Positions 1-6,831 of a stretch of DNA of 64,000 nt are shown here, piece by piece. The DNA lies in NCBI RefSeq assembly GCF_900094585.1, contig NZ_FMAG01000001.1:1006530-1070529 (forward strand), read 5' to 3'. Source of the DNA: Martinezella multihospitum (GTDB lineage: Bacteria; Pseudomonadota; Alphaproteobacteria; Rhizobiales; Rhizobiaceae). The position numbers and the translations under genes are program-made. A model generated the notes under the pieces. It saw only the letters and a program-made list of their open reading frames with translations. It was not told the origin of the DNA and did not search any database. Numbering within the stretch: position 1 is the first letter of the stretch; every line of letters starts with the position of its first letter.

Positions 1-353
1 GGATAGTTGAAGACGACGCCGATGTCGCGTCCGTCTGAATAGCCGCCAGCGCGGCCCATGGCCGAGCCGAGCGCATCGGCGGGGTTGACGCCGAGCGAGA
101 GCAGAAGCGGCCGCGAGCGATAATAGCCGCAGGTGGCGTCGTGCAGGCCCGTCAGCTGCATTCCAAGCAGGATCTGCGCCATGTCGTGGCCGCGTGCCGA
201 AAACTGATAGAGAACCTTCTTTTCCGGAACGAGACGCTTCTCCTCCATCTCGTCGAGAGCCCGGGAGAGATGGACGAGATAGGCAACCTGGCGCCAGTTG
301 ATGCGATCGTCGGGCGAGTTCCGCTCGTGGCTTTTAAAGGCTAGCTGGGCCAT
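1..353 (-). CDS. 2-oxoacid dehydrogenase E1 component, N-terminal part (cut by window edge)
   Basis: The reverse strand reads from an ATG at 353 to base 1 without a stop, giving about 117 residues. The protein starts MAQLAFKSHERNSPDDRINW and continues with RALDEMEEKRLVPEKK, FSARGHDMAQILLG and GRAGGYSDGRDIGVVFNY. This is the start of a thiamine-pyrophosphate E1 subunit such as branched-chain 2-oxoacid dehydrogenase; in rhizobia a single long protein often carries the alpha and beta halves, but the rest lies outside the window. A GGAGG ribosome site sits 5-10 bases before the ATG. It diverges from the Lrp-type gene at 472, a common arrangement for an Lrp-family activator and a branched-chain keto-acid dehydrogenase. 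The exact 2-oxoacid is inferred. Confidence 0.78.
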   Translation of the reverse strand, partial: MAQLAFKSHERNSPDDRINWRQVAYLVHLSRALDEMEEKRLVPEKKVLYQFSARGHDMAQILLGMQLTGLHDATCGYYRSRPLLLSLGVNPADALGSAMGRAGGYSDGRDIGVVFNY

Positions 354-471
354 GTGATCCTCCTGCAGATGGCCCAACTATTTTAATTCAAGCGTCAGCT
401 CTATTCCTTTCAATTTTGCAGGCTTTGCCGTAGTATTTGAAAGCAATGTTTCATAAACCGCGAGTTTTTGA

Positions 472-951
472 ATGGAAGATTTCGATCTTGATCACGTCGA
501 CAGAGCGATTCTGCGCGTGCTGCAGGAAGAGGGCGATATCAGCCAGGCGGCGCTCGCTGAAAAGGTTGGCGCATCGCCGGCGTCCTGCTGGCGAAGGATC
601 AAGGCGCTGGAGAGCGCCGGCGTGCTGGGCCGGACGGTTCGTCTCGTCGATCCCGACAAGATCGGCAAGGGGCTGAATGTCTTTTGCCAGGTCAAGATGA
701 AGACCCATGATCCAGCGACGCGCCGCGATTTCGAACAGTTCATCGCCAGTTATCGCGAGGTGCTCGAATGCTACTCCATGTCGGGGGAATGGGATTATCT
801 GATCCGTGCCGTCGTTGCGGATGTCAGGGAGTATGAAGGGCTTTTGATGCGCGGTATCCTGACCCACGAAGCCGTGCTGAGCTCGTCGTCGCATTTCTCG
901 CTGAAATGCGTCAAATACACCACGGCGTTGCCGACGAATGCGTCGCGATAG
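472..951 (+). CDS. Lrp/AsnC-family transcriptional regulator
   Basis: A 159-residue protein of normal length for the family. Residues 5-60 form the helix-turn-helix (DHVDRAILRVLQEEGDISQA, then VGASPASCWRRIKALESAGV). Residues 65-150 form the RAM/ligand-binding domain (GLNVFCQVKMKTHDPATRRD and MSGEWDYLIRAVVADVREYE). The family senses amino acids and binds DNA as dimers or octamers. It diverges from the E1 gene ending at 353, so it probably controls that keto-acid dehydrogenase and its own gene, as BkdR does in pseudomonads. The link is inferred from position. The 118-base gap between the two starts must hold both promoters. Confidence 0.9.
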   Translation: MEDFDLDHVDRAILRVLQEEGDISQAALAEKVGASPASCWRRIKALESAGVLGRTVRLVDPDKIGKGLNVFCQVKMKTHDPATRRDFEQFIASYREVLECYSMSGEWDYLIRAVVADVREYEGLLMRGILTHEAVLSSSSHFSLKCVKYTTALPTNASR

Positions 952-1022
952 GGAGCCATCCGTGCCCTTTGCGGGCGTTCGCTTGAATACGGACGGCATC
1001 TCACGCTAATACAGCCTTACGA

Positions 1023-1937
1023 TTGCAGATGCGGAGCAGGGTTCGATTGTCGGCTGATAACGTCAAACTCGGAGATGATTTGAACGAGGCGGTCACAGCG
1101 CTGCTTGTCGATCTGCCCATCAAGGCCGCGAGTTTTATCGTGACGATCTACGGCGACGTCATCGAGCCGCGCGGCGGCATCGTCTGGATTGGCAACCTTA
1201 TCGAGACATGTAAAAGCGTCGGGATCACAGAGACGCTGGTGCGCACTGCGGTGTCGCGGCTGGTCGCGGCAGGACAGCTCGCGGGCGAGCGCGAAGGGCG
1301 CCGCAGCTTCTATCGGCTGACCGACGCTGCTCAGGCCGAATTCGTCGAGGCCGCCAGCCTGTTCTACGGGCCGCAGCCCGCTATCCGCTGGCAATTCGTC
1401 CTCATCAACGGACCTGCGCCGGAAGAGATCATGCAGGGCCTCGAGCGGGAGGGTTTTGCCAGGCTGAACCCGCGCCTGGCGGTGGGAACGCATCCCGCAC
1501 CGCCCTTGCCGGGGCGTGTCGTCGTCTTCGATGCGCAATTGGCGACCGAGAATGGTGCCTTGCGGGAATTCGCCGAAGAGGCATGGAACCTGCCGCGTTT
1601 CGCGGAGGCCTATGGCGAATTCACCGCCCGCTTCGGCGCATTTTCCCAAAAGGTTGGAGATTGTGCCGCGCTGTCGGCCTTCGATTGCCTGATTGCACGG
1701 CTGCTGCTCGTCCATCAATATCGCCTCATCATGCTGCGCGAGCCGCATCTTCCCAAATCTGCCCTTCCGGATAATTGGCCGGGCGAGGAGGCGCGTCGCC
1801 TGTTTGCCGACCTCTATCTGCTGTTGTCGAAAAGGGCCGATGATTATGTCGGCCGCCATTTCGTCAACGAGGCCGGCAGGCTTCAGGAGGCGACTCCGGC
1901 AAGCCGAAACCGACTCGAACACCTCAAGTCCCGCTGA
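1023..1937 (+). CDS. paaX: PaaX-type transcriptional repressor of phenylacetate catabolism
   Basis: A 304-residue protein if the TTG at 1023 is used, or 302 from the ATG at 1029; neither has a strong ribosome site. The N-terminal winged helix (about residues 25-100) reads SFIVTIYGDVIEPRGG, WIGNLIETCKSVGITETLVR and REGRRSFYRLTDAAQAEF. The central and C-terminal parts match the PaaX family. In Escherichia coli and Pseudomonas, PaaX represses the paa operons and is released by phenylacetyl-CoA. It lies directly upstream of paaA in the same direction, with its probable target region at 1938-2237. A TetR regulator (paaR, 10037) is also present, so this cluster may have two repressors. Confidence 0.92.
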   Translation: MQMRSRVRLSADNVKLGDDLNEAVTALLVDLPIKAASFIVTIYGDVIEPRGGIVWIGNLIETCKSVGITETLVRTAVSRLVAAGQLAGEREGRRSFYRLTDAAQAEFVEAASLFYGPQPAIRWQFVLINGPAPEEIMQGLEREGFARLNPRLAVGTHPAPPLPGRVVVFDAQLATENGALREFAEEAWNLPRFAEAYGEFTARFGAFSQKVGDCAALSAFDCLIARLLLVHQYRLIMLREPHLPKSALPDNWPGEEARRLFADLYLLLSKRADDYVGRHFVNEAGRLQEATPASRNRLEHLKSR

Positions 1938-2000
1938 AAACGCAATCCGCTCAATGATATAGCGAGATGCCGGACGCGAAGCGTTTCTGTGTATCCTCAA

Positions 2001-2041
2001 ATGTCACAGAAATCTCAAAAAATTCATTTGTATTGTGACAT
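2001..2041. promoter_or_regulatory. inverted repeat ATGTCACA/TGTGACAT upstream of paaA
   Basis: Perfect 8-base arms ATGTCACA (2001-2008) and TGTGACAT (2034-2041) are separated by 25 bases. They lie between paaX and paaA and overlap the proposed paaA promoter. This is a plausible PaaX-binding element; function is inferred from position and symmetry only. Confidence 0.45.
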
Positions 2042-2056
2042 ATCGCATGCTAATAC
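2028..2056 (+). promoter_or_regulatory. putative sigma-70-type promoter of the paaABCDE operon
   Basis: TTGTAT (2028-2033) and TAATAC (2051-2056) are separated by 17 bases. Transcription would start around 2063, inside the TetR-type operator that follows. The paaA start codon is about 175 bases further on, so a long leader is implied. Confidence 0.4.
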
Positions 2057-2059
2057 AGT

Positions 2060-2076
2060 GACCGATCGGTCGGTTA
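2060..2076. promoter_or_regulatory. TetR-type operator at the paaA promoter
   Basis: The bottom strand reads AACCGACCGATCGGTC. Its core GACCGATCGGTC (2060-2071) is a perfect 12-base palindrome. The same element, with two differences over 17 bases, lies at 13467-13482 between paaG and the hydratase/dehydrogenase gene. Its placement right after the proposed -10 box suits repression. PaaR (10037-10633) is the only TetR gene inside the cluster and so the best candidate binder, by inference. Confidence 0.55.
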
Positions 2077-2237
2077 ATGCTTTCGCCGCCGGATCGCTGT
2101 TTCGTGGAGGAGAGCGAGAAACAGGCCTATAATGGTGATGCCGTGAAGCGGCGGCCTTGCTGATGCGCTTCGAGACAATCCACAGGCCTGCGATCATTCT
2201 CGAGCGCGTCTGACGCGCAAAGACGGAGGAAAGATCA

Positions 2238-3245
2238 ATGTATGCACAGATGGTGAAAACCGACGGCACTCGCATCCGTTCCCTCGACGAGATGGATCCC
2301 CAGGAGCGCGCCTTTCAGGAGCGCGTCGATGCCGGTCAGAAGATCGAGCCGAAGGAATGGATGCCGGAAGGCTATCGCAAGACGCTGATCCGCCAGATCA
2401 GCCAACATGCCCATTCCGAGATCGTCGGCCAGCTTCCGGAAGGCAACTGGATCAGCCGGGCTCCGACGCTGGAGCGCAAGGCGATCCTGCTTGCCAAGGT
2501 GCAGGACGAAGCCGGCCACGGCCTTTATCTCTACTGCGCCGCCGAAACGCTCGGCATCAGCCGCGACGAGATGTATGAACAGCTGCATTCCGGCAAGGCC
2601 AAATATTCCTCGATCTTCAATTACCCAACGCTGACCTGGGCCGATATCGGTGCGATCGGCTGGCTGGTCGATGGCGCTGCCATCATGAACCAAGTTCCGC
2701 TGCAGCGCTGTTCCTACGGCCCTTATTCGCGGGCCATGATCCGGATCTGTAAGGAAGAGAGCTTCCATCAGCGCCAGGGCTTCGATGTCCTGATGAAGAT
2801 GGCGAGGCAGGGTACGCCGGCTCAGAAGGCCATGGTGCAGGATGCGCTGAACCGCTGGTGGTGGCCGTCCTTGATGATGTTCGGCCCTTCGGACGACGCG
2901 TCGGTACATTCGGCGCAGTCGATGGCCTGGAAGATCAAGCAGAATTCCAATGACGAGCTGCGGCAAAAATTCGTCGACCAGACCGTACCGCAGGCTGAAT
3001 ATCTCGGCCTGACTGTTCCCGATCCCGACCTGAAGTGGAACGAGGAAAAGGGCGGCTACGATTTCGGCGAGCCGGACTGGGAAGAATTCTTCAACGTGAT
3101 CGCCGGCAACGGCCCCTGCAATGCCGAGCGGCTGAATGCCCGCAAGCAGGCATGGGACGATGGCGCCTGGTTCCGCGACGGCCTGACGGCGCATGCCGAG
3201 AAGGTGGCCGAGCGCCGCGCCGCCACAAGGGTCGCCGCCGAATAA
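2238..3245 (+). CDS. paaA: phenylacetyl-CoA 1,2-epoxidase, catalytic subunit PaaA
   Basis: A 335-residue subunit, slightly longer than the usual 310-330. PaaA is the diiron oxygenase subunit that forms ring-1,2-epoxyphenylacetyl-CoA from phenylacetyl-CoA with O2 and electrons from PaaE. The iron-ligand motifs are visible: the ExxH in [12 protein letters not shown] (about residue 90) and the second ExxH in [14 protein letters not shown] (about residue 175). The tail [20 protein letters not shown] is also typical. It starts the operon paaABCDE; a GGAGG site (AGACGGAGGAAAGATCA) fixes the ATG. The next gene follows after 30 bases. Confidence 0.97.
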   Translation: MYAQMVKTDGTRIRSLDEMDPQERAFQERVDAGQKIEPKEWMPEGYRKTLIRQISQHAHSEIVGQLPEGNWISRAPTLERKAILLAKVQDEAGHGLYLYCAAETLGISRDEMYEQLHSGKAKYSSIFNYPTLTWADIGAIGWLVDGAAIMNQVPLQRCSYGPYSRAMIRICKEESFHQRQGFDVLMKMARQGTPAQKAMVQDALNRWWWPSLMMFGPSDDASVHSAQSMAWKIKQNSNDELRQKFVDQTVPQAEYLGLTVPDPDLKWNEEKGGYDFGEPDWEEFFNVIAGNGPCNAERLNARKQAWDDGAWFRDGLTAHAEKVAERRAATRVAAE

Positions 3246-3275
3246 GGCGGCTAGAAAATTCAGGGAGTGAGAAAC

Positions 3276-3560
3276 ATGTCCAGCGAATGGCCGCTTTGGG
3301 AAGTCTTCATCCGTGGTCAGCATGGCCTCAATCATCGCCATGTCGGCAGCCTGCATGCGCCCGATGCCGAGATGGCGATCAACAATGCGCGCGATGTCTA
3401 TACCCGCCGCAACGAAGGCGTCAGCATCTGGGTGGTGCGCTCGTCCGAGATCACCGCCAGCGCGCCATCGGAAAAAGGCCCGCTCTTCGATCCATCCAAT
3501 TCCAAGGTCTATCGTCACCCGACCTTCTTCGACATTCCGGATGAAGTGGGGCATATGTGA
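3276..3560 (+). CDS. paaB: phenylacetyl-CoA 1,2-epoxidase subunit PaaB
   Basis: A 94-residue protein beginning MSSEWPLWEVFIRGQHGLNH, the normal size and opening for PaaB. The small PaaB subunit bridges the PaaAC heterodimers in the multicomponent epoxidase. I chose the ATG at 3276 because GGGAG stands seven bases before it; an in-frame GTG at 3267 would add three residues and lies inside that ribosome site. Its stop shares one base with the paaC ATG (TGATG), so the two are probably translationally coupled. Confidence 0.96.
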   Translation: MSSEWPLWEVFIRGQHGLNHRHVGSLHAPDAEMAINNARDVYTRRNEGVSIWVVRSSEITASAPSEKGPLFDPSNSKVYRHPTFFDIPDEVGHM

Positions 3561-4342
3561 TGGCGACCGCTACCCTTGAGCCGGTGGCCGATCAGGCCGC
3601 TCTCGTCGAGTTTCTCCTGCGCATCGGCGACAATACGCTGATCCTCGGCCACCGCGTTTCCGAATGGTGCGGCCGCGGGCCGGCGCTGGAGGAGGATATC
3701 GCGCTCGCCAACACGGCGCTCGACCTCATCGGCCAGACGCAACTCTGGCTCGCTCTGGTTGGCGAGGTGGAAGGCAAGGGCCGCTCGGCCGATGATCTCG
3801 CCTATCTGCGAGACGGATTCGAGTTCCGCAATATCCTGATGGTCGAACGCCCGAACGGCGATTTCGGCAGGACGCTGATGCGGCAATTTCTCTTCGACGC
3901 CTGGCACTATCTGTTGCTGAAAGCGCTGAAAGGCTCGACTGAGCCGCGCATCGCCGAGATTGCCGAAAAGGCCTTCAAGGAAGTCTCCTATCACCTTGAT
4001 CGCAGCCGCGACCTGATTATCCGCCTTGGCGACGGCACGGCCGAAAGCCATCGTCGCATGCAGGAAGCCCTGGACGAACTCTGGCCCTTCACTGGCGAAA
4101 TGTTCATTGGCGATGCTGCCGATGCAGCGCTGGCGCAGGCTGGCGTGATCCCAGAGCCGCAAAGCCTCAAAGCCGGCTGGGACGAGATCGTCTCCGATGC
4201 GCTTGCCGAAGCGACGCTGAAGCGTCCCGCCGACGGCTATATGCACAAGGGCGGCCGGCGTGGCGTTCACACCGAGCATCTCGGCTATATCCTCACTGAG
4301 CTGCAGTTCCTGCAGCGCGCCTATCCGGGCGCGACCTGGTAG
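3560..4342 (+). CDS. paaC: phenylacetyl-CoA 1,2-epoxidase subunit PaaC
   Basis: A 260-residue ferritin-like helical protein. PaaC pairs with PaaA and is structural; it keeps the fold but lacks a working metal site in characterised enzymes. Typical stretches are LLRIGDNTLILGHRVSEWCG, LALVGEVEGKGRSADDLAYL and HKGGRRGVHTEHLGYILTEL. The ATG at 3560 overlaps the paaB stop by one base; a GTG directly before it (3557) would add one residue. paaD starts nine bases after its stop. Confidence 0.96.
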   Translation: MATATLEPVADQAALVEFLLRIGDNTLILGHRVSEWCGRGPALEEDIALANTALDLIGQTQLWLALVGEVEGKGRSADDLAYLRDGFEFRNILMVERPNGDFGRTLMRQFLFDAWHYLLLKALKGSTEPRIAEIAEKAFKEVSYHLDRSRDLIIRLGDGTAESHRRMQEALDELWPFTGEMFIGDAADAALAQAGVIPEPQSLKAGWDEIVSDALAEATLKRPADGYMHKGGRRGVHTEHLGYILTELQFLQRAYPGATW

Positions 4343-4351
4343 GAGGCCGGT

Positions 4352-4876
4352 ATGGCGACCGCGCTGCATCCTTCCGTCGAAGAGGTCTGGCACTGGCTGT
4401 CGGAAGTGCCTGACCCCGAGATACCGGTGATTTCGCTGACCGATCTCGGCATCATCCGCGATGTCGGCTGGCAGGAGGATACGCTTGTGGTGACGGTGAC
4501 GCCGACCTATTCGGGCTGTCCCGCCACGACGGTGATCAACCTCGATATCGAGCGGGCATTGGCGGAAAAAGGTCTCGACCGGGTGCGCCTCGAGCGCCGG
4601 CTGTCGCCGGCCTGGACGACGGATTGGATCAGCGCCGAGGGCCGCGAGAAGCTGCGTGCCTATGGCATCGCCCCGCCGATCGATGGCACAGCTGCCGACG
4701 GCGCCCTGATGAAGCGTATCGACCGGCTTGCCGGCCGCTCGAACCTCATGATTGCCTGTCCGCGCTGCGGATCGGCAGCTACGGAAAAGATCAGCCAGTT
4801 CGGCTCGACGCCCTGTAAGGCAAGCTATCGCTGCACCGACTGTCTGGAACCCTTCGATTACTTCAAGTGTATTTGA
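4352..4876 (+). CDS. paaD: phenylacetate catabolism protein PaaD (iron-sulfur assembly-like)
   Basis: A 174-residue protein with an N-terminal DUF59/MIP18 domain (about residues 8-85: VPDPEIPVISLTDLGIIRDV and PTYSGCPATTVI) and a C-terminal zinc-ribbon-like region with paired cysteines (ACPRCGSAATEK and CTDCLEPFDYFKC). PaaD is needed for epoxidase activity in vivo, most likely for maturing its iron or iron-sulfur centres. It sits between paaC and paaE, as in other bacteria, and starts nine bases after paaC with a GGAGG just before the start. Confidence 0.95.
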   Translation: MATALHPSVEEVWHWLSEVPDPEIPVISLTDLGIIRDVGWQEDTLVVTVTPTYSGCPATTVINLDIERALAEKGLDRVRLERRLSPAWTTDWISAEGREKLRAYGIAPPIDGTAADGALMKRIDRLAGRSNLMIACPRCGSAATEKISQFGSTPCKASYRCTDCLEPFDYFKCI

Positions 4877-4901
4877 TCCCAACAGGACGAGGCCCGCATC
4901 C

Positions 4902-5978
4902 ATGGCACGTTTCCATCCCCTGACTGTTACCGATGTACGCCGCGAGACGCGCGATGCAGTCGTCGTCACGCTTGCGCCATCCGAAGAGGATCGGGCCGTC
5001 TTCGACTTCACGCAGGGTCAGTATCTCACCTTCCGCCGCAAGTTTGACGACGAGGAGCTGCGCCGCTCCTATTCGATCTGTGCCGGCAAGGACGAAGGCG
5101 TCTTGAAGGTCGGCATCAAGCGCGTCGATGGCGGCTGTTTCTCGACCTGGATCAATGAAAACCTGAAAGCGGGCGACACGCTGGAAGCCATGCCGCCGAT
5201 GGGGGCATTCTTCACTGCGATCGAGCCTGACGTCGCAAGGCACTATCTCGGCTTTGCCGGTGGCAGCGGTATCACGCCGGTTCTCTCGATCATCAAGACG
5301 GTGTTGGCGCGCGAGCCCCGCTCGGTTTTCACGCTGGTCTATGCCAACAGGCAGATCAGCTCGATCATGTTCCGCGAGGAACTGGAGGATCTGAAGAACC
5401 TCTATCTCGGTCGCCTTTCGGTCCTGCACGTCCTTGAAAGCGAGGCGCAGGAAATCGATTTGTTCACCGGCCGGATCGACACTGAGAAATGCAAGGCGCT
5501 CTTCAAGCACTGGATCGATCTGACGTCGGTCGCGACAGCCTTCATCTGCGGCCCCGAGCCGATGATGCTCGCAATCGCTGCGGCGCTGCGCGAGCACGGC
5601 ATGCGGGACGACCAGATCAAGTTCGAGCTGTTCGCCTCCTCGCAGCCCGGCCGTGCACGCCGTAAAGTGGAGAGCGCCGCCGCGGCCGATCATGGAACGA
5701 ACTGCGAGGCAACCGTGACGCTCGACGGCGCGACGCGCGTCTTCAAGTTTCCAAAGCATGGCCAATGCCTGCTCGATGCCGCGCTCGAAAACGCGATGGA
5801 TGTGCCCTACGCCTGCAAAGCCGGTGTTTGCTCCACCTGCCGCGCCAAGGTTCTCGAAGGCGAGGTCGAGATGGAGGTCAACCACGCGCTCGAGGATTAC
5901 GAGGTACGCCAGGGCTATGTGCTGACCTGTCAGTGCTACCCGCTCACCGACCGCATCGTCGTCAGCTACGACCAATAA
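4902..5978 (+). CDS. paaE: phenylacetyl-CoA epoxidase reductase subunit PaaE
   Basis: A 358-residue oxidoreductase that passes electrons from NADPH to PaaA. Domains in order: FAD-binding barrel (about 1-105, RRSYSICAGKDEG), NAD(P)-binding domain (about 110-235, FAGGSGITPVLSIIKT and FICGPEPMMLAI) and a plant-type 2Fe-2S ferredoxin (about 270-358). The cluster cysteines are in YACKAGVCSTCRAKV and, 30 residues later, LTCQCYP. The ATG at 4902 matches the family start (MARFHPLTVTDVRRETRDAV). It lies 25 bases after paaD in the same operon. Confidence 0.96.
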   Translation: MARFHPLTVTDVRRETRDAVVVTLAPSEEDRAVFDFTQGQYLTFRRKFDDEELRRSYSICAGKDEGVLKVGIKRVDGGCFSTWINENLKAGDTLEAMPPMGAFFTAIEPDVARHYLGFAGGSGITPVLSIIKTVLAREPRSVFTLVYANRQISSIMFREELEDLKNLYLGRLSVLHVLESEAQEIDLFTGRIDTEKCKALFKHWIDLTSVATAFICGPEPMMLAIAAALREHGMRDDQIKFELFASSQPGRARRKVESAAAADHGTNCEATVTLDGATRVFKFPKHGQCLLDAALENAMDVPYACKAGVCSTCRAKVLEGEVEMEVNHALEDYEVRQGYVLTCQCYPLTDRIVVSYDQ

Positions 5979-6006
5979 GCGCGTCCGCATCGAAGGGAGG
6001 AACGAC

Positions 6007-6762
6007 ATGTCCGAGACGATGCCGATCGAGCACTATCTGCAGGAGGGCGGCGTGCTGTCCTCGCCCGACAATGTGCCTCCGCGCTATCGCGGCGAATTGC
6101 TGCGCCTGATGGCGAGCTTCGTCGATAGCGAACTTGCCGGTTCCGCCGGCTTTGCCGATGTTATCAACGATGCGCCCGGTATTCAGGAGCGCATTTCCGC
6201 GGCGCGCATCGTGCTGGAAAAGACCGATCATGCCGGACTGGTCCTGACGGTCATGGAGACTTTCGGCGTCGATGGTGGCCGTTACGCCGTCCACCATCCC
6301 TGGGCGGCGCGCCTTTCCCGCAATGCCGATATCGGCGCGATCAGGCAGGGCGGCGACATGCGGCTTTCCGTCTTCCATTACCCGCTTGAAGGCTGGGTCG
6401 ATGCGGTCGTCATGAACGTTTTGATGGGTGCCGCAAGCGTCGTGCAGCTGAAAGAACTCGCGCGCGTTTCCTACCAGCCGCTTGCCGAAGTCTTTCGAGC
6501 CATCCTGCCGCGCGAGACACGGCACGCGGAGCTCGGCGCTGCCGGTCTTGCCCGCATCGTCGCCGATGACGAGGGACGAGCGAAGGCGCGCGCTTCGGTT
6601 GCCTATTGGTATCCCCGCGTTGCCGAAAGCTTTGGCCATGCCGGCTCGGCCCGCTTCGAGACATTGTCGCGCTTCGGTCTGCGCCATACCCCTAACGAAA
6701 CCCTGCTCGCCGAATGGCGAGCCGATGTCGATGCGCAGCTTTCTGCGCTCGGATTGACGTGA
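6007..6762 (+). CDS. extra PaaA/PaaC-family (ferritin-like) protein of the paa operon
   Basis: A 251-residue protein, 28 bases after paaE and in the same operon, with a strong GGGAGG ribosome site. It appears to belong to the PaaA/PaaC family of helical proteins, but it is neither of the canonical subunits, both of which are already present upstream. One ExxH motif is intact (LPRETRHAELGAAG, about residue 165). At the position of the first PaaA ExxH there is KTDH (VLEKTDHAGLVL, about residue 78), so one iron-ligand glutamate is replaced or shifted by one residue. That suggests a changed or half-filled metal site. Role unknown: it could be an accessory subunit, a chaperone, or an oxygenase for a related substrate. 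Confidence 0.8.
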   Translation: MSETMPIEHYLQEGGVLSSPDNVPPRYRGELLRLMASFVDSELAGSAGFADVINDAPGIQERISAARIVLEKTDHAGLVLTVMETFGVDGGRYAVHHPWAARLSRNADIGAIRQGGDMRLSVFHYPLEGWVDAVVMNVLMGAASVVQLKELARVSYQPLAEVFRAILPRETRHAELGAAGLARIVADDEGRAKARASVAYWYPRVAESFGHAGSARFETLSRFGLRHTPNETLLAEWRADVDAQLSALGLT

Positions 6763-6831
6763 GCGATCCCGGGAAAGCCGCATGGCGGCTTTCGTTCGGG
6801 GTTGCTGGAAAAATGAAGGAAGGAAACACGG

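Noticed and set aside
451..999. 182-codon reverse frame opposite the Lrp gene
   Set aside because: Antisense shadow of a recognisable Lrp/AsnC protein.
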